Assembly (NCBI GenBank): GCA_965221375.1
Contig: OZ244883.1
Location: forward strand, 868,001-932,000
Source: Poriferisulfidus sp965221375
GTDB taxonomy: Bacteria > Pseudomonadota > Gammaproteobacteria > Poriferisulfidales > Poriferisulfidaceae
Length of the DNA: 64,000 nucleotides
Direction: 5' to 3'
Every line of letters starts with the position of its first letter. Position 1 is the first letter of the stretch. The notes beneath the pieces were generated by a model. The model had not been told where the DNA came from. It did no database searches and saw nothing but the letters and a program-made list of their open reading frames with translations. Of the stretch, positions 25,854 through 34,999 are shown one piece after another. The translations under genes were made by a program, and so were the position numbers.

Positions 25854-26813
25854 ATGAGCGACCACGATGACATGATGGTGTTCAGCGGCAACGCGAATTT
25901 GCCGCTGGCGCAGAAAATCGTTCAACATCTGAATATCCCCTTGGGCCGCGCCGAAATCGGACGTTTCAGCGACGGGGAAGTCAAGGTGGAGATTTGTGAA
26001 AACGTTCGAGGCAAGGACGTTTTCGTGGTGCAGCCCACCTGCCGCCCGACCAATGAAAATTTGATGGAGTTGGCCATCATCGTAGACGCCTTGCGCCGTT
26101 CCTCGGCGATGCGCATTACGGTGGCCATTCCGTACTTCGGCTATTCCCGTCAGGACCGGCGTGCCCGCTCGGGCCGAGTGCCGGTTTCCGCCAAGCTGGT
26201 GGCCAACATCATTACCGCCTCCGGCGTCGACCGCGTACTGACCATTGATCTGCACGCCGACCAGGAACAGGGTTTCTTTGATATTCCGGTGGACAACATT
26301 TATGCCTCACCGGTCCTGATCAGCGATGTATGGCATCAGGGAGCGGAAAATATTTTGACGGTGTCTCCGGACATCGGCGGAGTGGTGCGCGCCCGCGCAT
26401 TCGCCAAACATTTCGACAGTGATCTCGCCATCATCGACAAGCGGCGCCCGCGGGCCAATGAAGCCGAGATTATGAATGTGATCGGCAAAGGCAAAGTGAA
26501 AGGGATGACGTGCATCATGGTGGACGATATGGTGGATACCGCAGGGACCTTGTGCCAGGCGGCAGGAGCTCTGAAAACTCACGGCGCGACTCGAGTGCTG
26601 GCCTATGTGACTCACCCGGTACTGTCCGGACGTGCGATTGAAAATTTGGCGCAGTCGCAATTGGACGAACTGGTCGTCACGGATACCATTCCCCTGGATA
26701 AAGAAGCTCAGCAGTGTGATCGCATTCGAGTGTTGAGTGTGTCCGAACTGTTAGCGGAATCCATTGCCCGCATTCATCGCAACGAATCCATCAGCAGCCT
26801 GTTTATCGAATAA
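25854..26813 (+). CDS. prs: Ribose-phosphate pyrophosphokinase
   Basis: 319 residues. PRPP synthase motifs: the flexible ATP loop PYFGYSRQDRRARSG, the metal/ATP segment TIDLHADQEQGFF, and the PRPP loop CIMVDDMVDTAGTL. It makes PRPP from ribose 5-phosphate and ATP for nucleotides, His, Trp and NAD. In many relatives it is followed by rplY-pth-ychF; here two DNA methyltransferase genes follow instead. Confidence 0.97.
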   Translation: MSDHDDMMVFSGNANLPLAQKIVQHLNIPLGRAEIGRFSDGEVKVEICENVRGKDVFVVQPTCRPTNENLMELAIIVDALRRSSAMRITVAIPYFGYSRQDRRARSGRVPVSAKLVANIITASGVDRVLTIDLHADQEQGFFDIPVDNIYASPVLISDVWHQGAENILTVSPDIGGVVRARAFAKHFDSDLAIIDKRRPRANEAEIMNVIGKGKVKGMTCIMVDDMVDTAGTLCQAAGALKTHGATRVLAYVTHPVLSGRAIENLAQSQLDELVVTDTIPLDKEAQQCDRIRVLSVSELLAESIARIHRNESISSLFIE

Positions 26814-26841
26814 GCGGCATTGGGCACTTGGCAGGTGATCC

Positions 26842-27705
26842 ATGTCCGCCTCGACACTTGAAATCTATTACGGGGACAATCTCCCCATATTGGCGGGCTT
26901 GCCGGACGAATCTTTTGATCTGATCTATATCGATCCTCCTTTCAATACGGGGAGAAAACAGTCGCGTACTCAACTCAAAACCGTACGCGATAAGACCGGA
27001 GATCGGCAGGGTTTTCAGGGGCAACCGTATCGTTCCACGCGCATGGGCACCCAGGCTTTTGAAGATGTGTTTGACGATTACTTGAATTTTTTGGAACCGC
27101 GCCTGCGTGAAGCGTACCGGTTACTGAAAGCGAATGGGTCATTTTTTCTGCATCTTGATTATCGCGAAGTGCATTACTGCAAGGTTTTGCTGGATAAAAT
27201 TTTTGGGCGCACCTCATTTATGAACGAAATTATTTGGGTCTACGATTACGGGGCACGCTCGACCAAGAGATGGTCACCGAAGCACGACAATATCCTGTGG
27301 TATGCGAAAGATCCAAAGCATTACACATACTGCTATTCTGAAGTCCCGCGCATTCCGTATATGGCGCCCGGCCTGGTGACGCCGGAGAAAAGAAAACGAG
27401 GAAAAACGGTCACGGATACCTGGTGGCATACGATCGTCAGCCCCACGGGTAAGGAAAAAACCGGCTACCCGACGCAGAAACCGCTGGGGGTTATGGATCG
27501 AATCATTCGTGTGCATTCGAAACCGGGCGATCAGGTGCTGGATTTTTTTGCCGGATCCGGCACAACGGGAGAGGCTGCGTTGCAACTCGACCGCCGAGCA
27601 GTTTTGATTGACAGCAATGTGGCCGCCATGCGGGTTATGGCCAAGCGTTTGAAGGCGTTTAATCCAGAATGGCACGGTTGGGGTCCGAGTAAAACGAAAA
27701 AATAA
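26842..27705 (+). CDS. DNA N6-adenine/N4-cytosine methyltransferase, beta-type motif order
   Basis: 287 residues. Catalytic motif IV DPPF at 31-34 comes before the SAM motif I FAGSGTT at 236-242, the permuted beta arrangement. Between them lies a target-recognition region (about 100-205), and the PTQKPLGVMDRIIR segment precedes motif I. A ribosome site AGGTGAT precedes the ATG. No restriction enzyme is adjacent, so it is an orphan methyltransferase or a remnant of a system. Specificity cannot be read from the sequence. It starts 28 bases after prs and may be read through from it. Confidence 0.88.
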   Translation: MSASTLEIYYGDNLPILAGLPDESFDLIYIDPPFNTGRKQSRTQLKTVRDKTGDRQGFQGQPYRSTRMGTQAFEDVFDDYLNFLEPRLREAYRLLKANGSFFLHLDYREVHYCKVLLDKIFGRTSFMNEIIWVYDYGARSTKRWSPKHDNILWYAKDPKHYTYCYSEVPRIPYMAPGLVTPEKRKRGKTVTDTWWHTIVSPTGKEKTGYPTQKPLGVMDRIIRVHSKPGDQVLDFFAGSGTTGEAALQLDRRAVLIDSNVAAMRVMAKRLKAFNPEWHGWGPSKTKK

Positions 27706-27867
27706 GTGTTGGCAATAAAACCAAATAAATCATAAGCATGTAAAGCTTTATGGGGACAGAGAAAAATTAATTTTCTTGAAATTCAAATATAAGATTGTTT
27801 GAGCCGACTGGTGGCGTAGAATAAAAAATCACAGGTTTACAAGAGATCGTTATTGCGCGGAACGAAC
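27706..27867 (+). other. AT-rich spacer between the two methyltransferase genes
   Basis: About 160 bases, visibly richer in A and T than the rest of the window. No gene. It contains TGGGGACAGA (27751-27760) next to the inverted repeat GAAAA/TTTTC (27761-27775). The spacer probably holds the promoter of the Dam-like gene; the composition suggests acquired DNA. Confidence 0.5.
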
Positions 27868-28785
27868 ATGCAAACCGTATTCCCGGCGGTGCATCAGCGC
27901 CCAGCAATTCCGACCCCCGGCACAATCGATGTGTCACCGATTCCGGCGGTAAACGTGGCATGTGTTCCTCAGCTCAGCCCGCTTCGTTATCCGGGGGGCA
28001 AAACATGGCTTATTCCCCATATCAGATCTTGGCTTAATCAGATCGCGACCAAGCCGCGATTGCTCATCGAACCCTTCGTCGGCGGTGGAATAGTTTCGCT
28101 GACCGCAGTGATGGAAGACCTGGTCGATCGTTGCTTAATGATTGAGATCGATCGAGATGTGGCGGCTTTTTGGCACGCGGCGCTTCAACATGGGCCTGAT
28201 CTGTGTCAGAAAATACTGCAGTTTGTACCAACGCATGCCCAGGTTGATGCGATCTCTAGGAGCGAATTGAATCATGTAGTTGAACATGGATTTCGAACGT
28301 TAGTGCTGAACCGGACAAGACGCGGCGGCATACTGGCCCCTGGGGCATCATTTGCAAAAGCAGGTGAGAACGGCAAAGGAATCGCTTCCAGGTGGTACCC
28401 GACAACACTTGTAGGACGAATTCAAGAAATTGTGCGGTACTCCGACCGTATTGCCTTTCTTGAAGGAGACGGAGCCCAATTCCTGGCTACGTCTCTTTCC
28501 AGTGATTCCACAGATGTGGCTGTCTTTATTGATCCGCCGTACACCGCTGCCGGGAAGAAGGCCGGCAAACGCTTGTATGCGCACAATGCGATTGATCATC
28601 AGCATATATTTGAATTACTTGCTGACAGTTCGGTTGATTTCCTAATGACTTACGATCAGTCTCCGGAAATTATTGAACTTATCGACATGCATGGCTTTAG
28701 CGCGGTCCAGGTGGTCATGAAAACAACGCACCATGCTCGTATACCGGAACTTGTAATCACCCGTCATCCAGTATTTCAAGCATGA
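27868..28785 (+). CDS. Dam-like D12-class DNA adenine methyltransferase
   Basis: 305 residues from the ATG at 27868 (a TTG at 27853 would add five). Alpha-type order: motif X LRYPGGKTWLIPHI (about 39-52), motif I IEPFVGGGIVSL (about 67-78), and motif IV DPPYTAAGK with D222. This is the D12/Dam family that methylates adenine N6, often at GATC-like sites. The first 35 or so residues before motif X are extra compared with Dam and lack recognisable features. No restriction enzyme adjacent. With the beta-type enzyme upstream it forms a two-methyltransferase insertion between prs and rpsL. Confidence 0.88.
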   Translation: MQTVFPAVHQRPAIPTPGTIDVSPIPAVNVACVPQLSPLRYPGGKTWLIPHIRSWLNQIATKPRLLIEPFVGGGIVSLTAVMEDLVDRCLMIEIDRDVAAFWHAALQHGPDLCQKILQFVPTHAQVDAISRSELNHVVEHGFRTLVLNRTRRGGILAPGASFAKAGENGKGIASRWYPTTLVGRIQEIVRYSDRIAFLEGDGAQFLATSLSSDSTDVAVFIDPPYTAAGKKAGKRLYAHNAIDHQHIFELLADSSVDFLMTYDQSPEIIELIDMHGFSAVQVVMKTTHHARIPELVITRHPVFQA

Positions 28786-29030
28786 CCATTCGGTATGGCA
28801 TTGCCGAGTGGTATGGCTTGCCGTTTTCAATTTAAGGATGTAATTGCTTGCCTATACCTTGCGCATGTGCGCTTGGGAAAGAGTCAAAAATTAGTTACAA
28901 TTAACCGCATAGCACGCATGTGCGACGCCGGTTTCATAACGCGCTGGCGACCGCCATGAAATGCGGGTGTTTTTGGCATTGGAGATAGGGGTTTTTCTCC
29001 GATGCAGGTTATCTTTACTTTGCTTTTTTG

Positions 29031-29056
29031 TGCTATAATTGCAAGTCGAATTCGAC
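29031..29056 (+). promoter_or_regulatory. Extended -10 promoter of the rpsL-rplQ block with start-site palindrome
   Basis: TGC followed by a perfect TATAAT (29034-29039) forms an extended -10. Upstream is T-rich, with only weak -35 candidates (TTATCT at 29009). Transcription should begin around 29045-29047. There, GTCGAATTCGAC (29045-29056) is a perfect 12-base palindrome. This is the only strong promoter I see for the 32-gene block. Confidence 0.7.
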
Positions 29057-29057
29057 G

Positions 29058-29085
29058 GGTCAGCCCCCAAGCCCGGGTGCTGGCC
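29058..29085 (+). promoter_or_regulatory. Leader hairpin upstream of rpsL
   Basis: GGTCAGC (29058-29064) pairs with GCTGGCC (29079-29085), allowing one G-T pair; an inner CCC/GGG can extend it. It is followed by TGTTTTACATTTAT. The shape is that of a leaky terminator or attenuator in the rpsL leader, 42 bases before the start codon. Confidence 0.5.
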
Positions 29086-29127
29086 TGTTTTACATTTATA
29101 GATGGATATTGATGCGGCCCTGAGACA

Positions 29128-29508
29128 ATGGCAACAATCAATCAATTGGTGCGCAAGCCGCGCAAGCGCCCAGTTAGTAAAAGCAATGTGCCGGCACTCA
29201 TGCGTTGCCCTCAACGACGCGGGGTTTGTACGCGCGTCTATACCACTACTCCTAAAAAGCCCAATTCCGCACTGCGCAAAGTAGCGCGCGTGCGTTTGAC
29301 GAACGGTTTCGAAGTCACCAGCTATATCGGTGGCGAAGGCCACAATCTCCAAGAACATTCGGTCGTTCTCATTCGTGGAGGACGAGTCAAGGATTTGCCC
29401 GGTGTCCGCTATCACACCGTGCGAGGCAGCCTTGATACGCATGGAGTAGCGGATCGCAGACAAGCACGTTCCAAATACGGGGCCAAGCGGCCTAAAGCCA
29501 GCGGTTAA
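29128..29508 (+). CDS. rpsL: 30S ribosomal protein S12
   Basis: 126 residues, family length. The decoding-site loops are intact: TTTPKKPNSALRK with the lysine equivalent to K42 and RGGRVKDLPGVRYH with the equivalent of K87, so no classical streptomycin-resistance change is present. Start ATG at 29128, giving MATINQLVRKPRKR. First gene of the ribosomal block, preceded by its promoter and leader hairpin. Confidence 0.98.
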   Translation: MATINQLVRKPRKRPVSKSNVPALMRCPQRRGVCTRVYTTTPKKPNSALRKVARVRLTNGFEVTSYIGGEGHNLQEHSVVLIRGGRVKDLPGVRYHTVRGSLDTHGVADRRQARSKYGAKRPKASG

Positions 29509-29534
29509 ACCGCCCAACTCCAGGAGTTCCAGCG

Positions 29535-30005
29535 ATGCCTCGCCGCCGCGACGTTCCCGAGCGACCGCCGGAACCCGATCCTAAATACGGCAAGGTTCAG
29601 CTGAGCCGTTTCATCAACGCGCTGATGCGTGACGGCAAGAAATCCGTGGCCGAGCGCATCTTGTATGACGCGTTGGACCGCATTGCCAGTGTGCGCGGTG
29701 GCGAGCCGACAGCTGTGTTGGAGCAGGCTTTAGAGAACGTGCGCCCCCCGGTGGAAGTCAAATCACGTCGGGTGGGTGGGGCGACCTACCAAGTACCGGT
29801 TGAAGTACGTCCGCAGCGTCAGGAAGCGCTGGCGATTCGCTGGATTATCGAGTCGGCGCGCAAGCGTTCGGAGACTTCCATGAAGCGGCGCCTGGCTGGA
29901 GAGTTGATGGATGCGGCCGACCGCAAGGGCATCGCCATCAAAAAACGTGAAGACACGCTGAGCATGGCCGAATCCAATCGGGCCTTCTCGCATTACCGCT
30001 GGTAA
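29535..30005 (+). CDS. rpsG: 30S ribosomal protein S7
   Basis: 156 residues. MPRRRDVPERPPEPDPKYG replaces the usual shorter basic start, and LMRDGKKSVAERILYDAL and VPVEVRPQRQEALAIRWI are typical S7. S7 nucleates assembly of the 30S head and touches the E site. Preceded by CAGGAG; lies 26 bases after rpsL and immediately before fusA. Confidence 0.97.
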   Translation: MPRRRDVPERPPEPDPKYGKVQLSRFINALMRDGKKSVAERILYDALDRIASVRGGEPTAVLEQALENVRPPVEVKSRRVGGATYQVPVEVRPQRQEALAIRWIIESARKRSETSMKRRLAGELMDAADRKGIAIKKREDTLSMAESNRAFSHYRW

Positions 30006-30011
30006 CTTGTG

Positions 30012-32108
30012 ATGACCCGCGAAACACCGCTCGACCTCTATCGCAATATCGGCATCATGGCCCATATTGACGCGGGTAAGACCACCACCACCGAGCGCAT
30101 TCTGTTCTATACCGGCATCTCGCACAAGATTGGTGAGGTGCATGACGGGGCGGCCGTCATGGATTGGATGGAGCAGGAGCAGGAGCGCGGAATCACTATC
30201 ACTTCAGCGGCGACGACATGCTTTTGGAGCGGCATGGCGCGCCATCTGAAAACGCACCGCATCAACATTATCGACACCCCGGGACACGTAGATTTCACGA
30301 TCGAAGTGGAGCGTTCTTTGCGCGTACTGGATGGCGCCTGCGCGGTCTTCTGCGCCGTTGGCGGTGTCGAGCCGCAATCCGAAACGGTTTGGCGCCAGGC
30401 CAATCGCTATGAAGTGCCGCGGCTGGCATTCGTCAACAAAATGGACCGTGCCGGTGCGGATTTCTTCCGCGTCGTCGAGCAGATTCGCGAACGTCTGCAG
30501 GCGGTGCCGGTGCCGGTGCAAATCCCGATCGGAGCTGCGGATACATTCAAGGGAGTTGTCGATCTCATTGATCAGAAAGCGATTTTTTGGAACGAAGACG
30601 ACATGGGCGCCACGTTTGAAGCCCGAGAGGTTCCGGAGGAACTCCAGGAACTCACTGCGCAATGGCGTGACCAGATGATTGAAATGGCCGCAGAAGCCAA
30701 TGACGAGTTGATGGAAAAGTATTTGGACTCCGGTGAATTGACTCCCGATGAGATCCGCGCCGGATTACGCGGCCGCACACTGGCCAGTGAAATCGTGCCG
30801 GTGCTGTGTGGTTCCGCATTCAAGAACAAAGGCGTCCAGGCCATGTTGGATGCGGTCGTGCACTACCTGCCGTCGCCTCTGGATGTGCCGGCGATTAAAG
30901 GGGAATTGGAGAATGGTTCGGAAGGGCTGCGGCGCGCGGATGATGAGGAGCCTTTTGCGGCGCTGGCGTTTAAAGTTGCAACGGACCCGTTTGTAGGGAC
31001 GCTGACTTTCTTCCGGATGTATTCGGGCGTCTTGAACTCGGGCTCGCCCGCTTTGAATCCGGGCAAGTCCAACAAGGAGCGCATTGGCCGTATTCTGCAG
31101 ATGCATTCCAATCGCCGCGAGGAAATCAAGGAAGTGCGTGCCGGTGATATCGCGGCGGCAGTCGGTTTGAAGAACGTGGCGACTGGCGACACCTTGTGTG
31201 CCGTCAATGACGTGATTACTTTGGAGCGTATGAGTTTTCCGGAGCCGGTCATTTCCGTGGCCGTCGAGCCGAAAACCAAGGCCGACCAGGAGAAAATGGG
31301 AGTCGCTTTGCAGAAGTTGGCGCAGGAAGATCCGTCGTTTCGCGTCTCCTCGGACGAGGAGTCGGGACAGACCATTATTTCGGGCATGGGCGAGTTGCAC
31401 CTGGAAATCATTGTCGATCGACTACGTCGCGAATTCAGTGTCGAGGCGAATGTGGGCGCACCCCAGGTTAGTTATCGGGAAACCATCCGCAAGCCGGTCG
31501 AGCAGGAAGGGCGTTTCGTACGGCAAACCGGTGGGCGCGGGCAATATGGCCACGTGTGGCTACGCATTGAGCCTCAGGATCCGGGGTCCGGCTACATTTT
31601 TGAAAGCAAAATTGTGGGGGGCGCGGTCCCCAAGGAATACATTCCGGCAGTGGGCAAAGGAGTGGCCGAACAGATGCAAAATGGCGTTATTGCCGGTTAT
31701 CCGGTGGTGGACGTGCGTGTCACCCTCTATGACGGCTCGTTTCATGAAGTGGACTCTTCGGAAACCGCTTTCAAAATTGCCGGTTCGATGGCTTTTCGGG
31801 ATGGTGCACAAAATGCCAGCCCGGTGTTACTGGAGCCAATCATGAAAGTTGAAGTGGTGACCCCGGAAGATTACATGGGCGATGTGGTGGGAGACATCAA
31901 TCGCCGTCGGGGCATCGTCGGCGGGATGGAAGATTCGCCTGGCGGCAAGATCATACGGGCGGAAGTGCCGCTCAAGGAAATGTTTGGGTACGCCACCGAC
32001 CTGCGTTCTGCAACACAGGGGCGGGCGACCTATTCGATGGAATTTAACAAATACGCGGAAGTCCCGGGCAATATTGCCGAAACGGTGGTTTCCCGCAGCC
32101 AACACTAG
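30012..32108 (+). CDS. fusA: Elongation factor G
   Basis: 698 residues from the ATG at 30012 (a GTG precedes it at 30009). GTPase motifs: AHIDAGKTTTTERILFYTG (G1), the ERGITI switch, DTPGH (G3) and NKMDRAGA (G4). Domains III-V follow, including the domain IV stretch TGGRGQYGHVWL. EF-G translocates tRNA and mRNA on the ribosome. The gap to rpsG is six bases with no clear Shine-Dalgarno, so it is probably coupled to rpsG. Codons favour C at the third position. Confidence 0.98.
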   Translation: MTRETPLDLYRNIGIMAHIDAGKTTTTERILFYTGISHKIGEVHDGAAVMDWMEQEQERGITITSAATTCFWSGMARHLKTHRINIIDTPGHVDFTIEVERSLRVLDGACAVFCAVGGVEPQSETVWRQANRYEVPRLAFVNKMDRAGADFFRVVEQIRERLQAVPVPVQIPIGAADTFKGVVDLIDQKAIFWNEDDMGATFEAREVPEELQELTAQWRDQMIEMAAEANDELMEKYLDSGELTPDEIRAGLRGRTLASEIVPVLCGSAFKNKGVQAMLDAVVHYLPSPLDVPAIKGELENGSEGLRRADDEEPFAALAFKVATDPFVGTLTFFRMYSGVLNSGSPALNPGKSNKERIGRILQMHSNRREEIKEVRAGDIAAAVGLKNVATGDTLCAVNDVITLERMSFPEPVISVAVEPKTKADQEKMGVALQKLAQEDPSFRVSSDEESGQTIISGMGELHLEIIVDRLRREFSVEANVGAPQVSYRETIRKPVEQEGRFVRQTGGRGQYGHVWLRIEPQDPGSGYIFESKIVGGAVPKEYIPAVGKGVAEQMQNGVIAGYPVVDVRVTLYDGSFHEVDSSETAFKIAGSMAFRDGAQNASPVLLEPIMKVEVVTPEDYMGDVVGDINRRRGIVGGMEDSPGGKIIRAEVPLKEMFGYATDLRSATQGRATYSMEFNKYAEVPGNIAETVVSRSQH

Positions 32109-32124
32109 TTCGGAGGACCCGATC

Positions 32125-33315
<1,191 letters not shown>

Positions 33316-33343
33316 AACCGCATAACGTTACCGGATAGAGATC

Positions 33344-33730
33344 ATGGCCGCTGCAAAAGGAACTCCCGAGCGTAAAGCCGCCGCCAAAAAAGCGGCAAGC
33401 GCGAAGAGTGCATCGGGCCAAGCCAAAGCCTATAGCAGTTTGCGTTTGCGGCTGAAGGCATTTGATCATCGTCTGGTCGATCAGTCGGCTCGTGAAATCG
33501 TGGAAACGGCTCGCCGCACGGGGGCCAAAGTACATGGGCCGATTCCGTTACCGACACGCAAAGAGTTGTATACGGTACTGATTTCCCCGCATGTCGACAA
33601 GGATGCCCGTGATCAGTATGAGGTACGTACGCACAAGCGGGTAATCGATATCGTCAACCCGTCCGAAAAAACCGTCGATGCGCTGATGAAGCTGGATTTG
33701 CCGGCCGGCATCAGTGTGCAGCTGAAATAG
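33344..33730 (+). CDS. rpsJ: 30S ribosomal protein S10 with N-terminal extension
   Basis: 128 residues against 103 in E. coli. The S10 core begins near residue 30 (LRLRLKAFDHRLVDQSA) and is complete to the end. In front is a Lys/Ala-rich extension of about 26 residues (MAAAKGTPERKAAAKKAASA and following). No alternative start codon lies between it and the core, and GGATAGAG precedes the ATG, so the extension must be translated. S10 also acts as NusE in antitermination; the basic tail might bind rRNA or boxA RNA (inference). Confidence 0.96.
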   Translation: MAAAKGTPERKAAAKKAASAKSASGQAKAYSSLRLRLKAFDHRLVDQSAREIVETARRTGAKVHGPIPLPTRKELYTVLISPHVDKDARDQYEVRTHKRVIDIVNPSEKTVDALMKLDLPAGISVQLK

Positions 33731-33740
33731 GTCCTCTCCC

Positions 33741-34370
33741 ATGAGTCTCGGAATCATTGGCACGAAGTTGGGCATGACGCGCGTGTTTCGAGACACGGGG
33801 GAATCAGTCCCGGTGACTTTGGTGGCCGTAGATGCAAACCGCGTCGTGAAAATCAAAACGCCAGAGACGGACGGCTATACAGCTGTGCAGGTGGCTTTTG
33901 GCTCGCGTCCTGCAAAGCGGATGCCGAAGGCATTGCTGGGTCAAGTCAAAAAAGCGGGCCTGGAGACGGTTCGCGGCCTTATGGAATTTCGTATGGAAGC
34001 CGAGGCCGAGATGCCGGAAGTGTCTTCCGAAGTGAAAGCGGATGTGTTCGAAGCGGGTCAGAAAGTCAATGTCAGCGGCACGACGATCGGTAAGGGATTT
34101 GCGGGCACGATCAAACGCTACAACTTCCGAGGCCAGGATCGCTCGCACGGCAACTCTCTCTCGCATCGGGTGATGGGGGCAACTGGACAATGCCAGTTTC
34201 CCGGCCGAGTCTTCAAGGGCAAAAAAATGCCGGGCCGCATGGGCGGTAAACGGGCCACCCAGCGCAACCTTGAGATTGTCCAGGTCGATGCCGAGCAGCA
34301 ACTGATTTGGATTCGCGGATCCATTCCCGGGGCGACGGGCGGCCGAGTCGTTGTGCAGCCGGTGCAGTAA
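33741..34370 (+). CDS. rplC: 50S ribosomal protein L3
   Basis: 209 residues. Begins MSLGIIGTKLGMTRVF. The central GTTIGKGFAGTIKRYNFRGQDRSHGNSLSHR loop reaches the peptidyl transferase centre and contains the glutamine region methylated by PrmB in E. coli. Ten bases after rpsJ and followed by rplD. Confidence 0.98.
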   Translation: MSLGIIGTKLGMTRVFRDTGESVPVTLVAVDANRVVKIKTPETDGYTAVQVAFGSRPAKRMPKALLGQVKKAGLETVRGLMEFRMEAEAEMPEVSSEVKADVFEAGQKVNVSGTTIGKGFAGTIKRYNFRGQDRSHGNSLSHRVMGATGQCQFPGRVFKGKKMPGRMGGKRATQRNLEIVQVDAEQQLIWIRGSIPGATGGRVVVQPVQ

Positions 34371-34381
34371 GGGATCGAGCC

Positions 34382-34999
34382 ATGCAAATCGAAGTGCGCG
34401 ACACCAAAGCCACCATGACCGTGGCGGACGAATGCTTTGATGCGACGTATCGTGAGGCGCTGGTTCATCAAGTGGTGGTGACGTATGCGCAACGAGGTCG
34501 GCAAGGCGATGCCGCACAGAAAAATCGCGCGGCAGTTCGCGGCGGCGGCGCCAAACCGTGGCGTCAGAAAGGCACCGGTCGAGCTCGAGCCGGTTCCATC
34601 CGCTCGCCTTTGTGGCGAGGGGGCGGGGTGACTCATCCTTCCAGCAAGCGCATCTATAACCCGAAACTGAACAAAAAAATGTATCGGCAGGCCATGCGCT
34701 CAATTTTTTCCGAATTGTTGCGCCAGGGACGTCTGCATGTCATCGAGGAATTCACGCTGACCGAGCCGAAGACGCGGATCGCGCATGAAAAATTAGCGCA
34801 ATTGGGATTGAAAAGCGCGCTGATTCTGGTCGACAAAATGGATGAGAATGTATTTTTGGCGATACGCAACATGCCGCATTTCGATGCGTGTGAGGCGACC
34901 GCCGCCGATCCGGTCAACCTGTTGCGCTACGAACAGGTGGTGGCGACTCGGGCGGCTCTGAATCAGATCGAAGCACGTTTGGGAGGGGAAGCATCATGA
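34382..34999 (+). CDS. rplD: 50S ribosomal protein L4
   Basis: 205 residues from the ATG at 34382; the longer upstream frame lies in rplC and is rejected. The loop RGGGAKPWRQKGTGRARAGSIRSPLWRGGG enters the exit tunnel and is the site of macrolide-resistance changes elsewhere; it looks standard. In E. coli L4 represses the S10 operon; no S10-type leader is visible here. Overlaps rplW (ATGA). Confidence 0.97.
   Translation: MQIEVRDTKATMTVADECFDATYREALVHQVVVTYAQRGRQGDAAQKNRAAVRGGGAKPWRQKGTGRARAGSIRSPLWRGGGVTHPSSKRIYNPKLNKKMYRQAMRSIFSELLRQGRLHVIEEFTLTEPKTRIAHEKLAQLGLKSALILVDKMDENVFLAIRNMPHFDACEATAADPVNLLRYEQVVATRAALNQIEARLGGEAS

Larger units (their letters stand above)
28786..29127. other. Intergenic region upstream of the ribosomal block
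   Basis: About 340 bases without a gene. The left part is AT-rich and has small hairpins (GCGCA/TGCGC near 28861, GCAC/GTGC near 28913, TTTCAT...ATGAAA around 28931-28963, GGAGA/TCTCC at 28981-29000). The right part holds the rpsL promoter, a palindrome at the predicted start of transcription and a leader hairpin, listed separately. No rpoBC or tRNA genes are present here. Confidence 0.7.

Noticed and set aside
29128..29508. Streptomycin-resistance changes in S12
   Set aside because: Both key lysine positions (PKKPNS and RVKDLP) are wild type.
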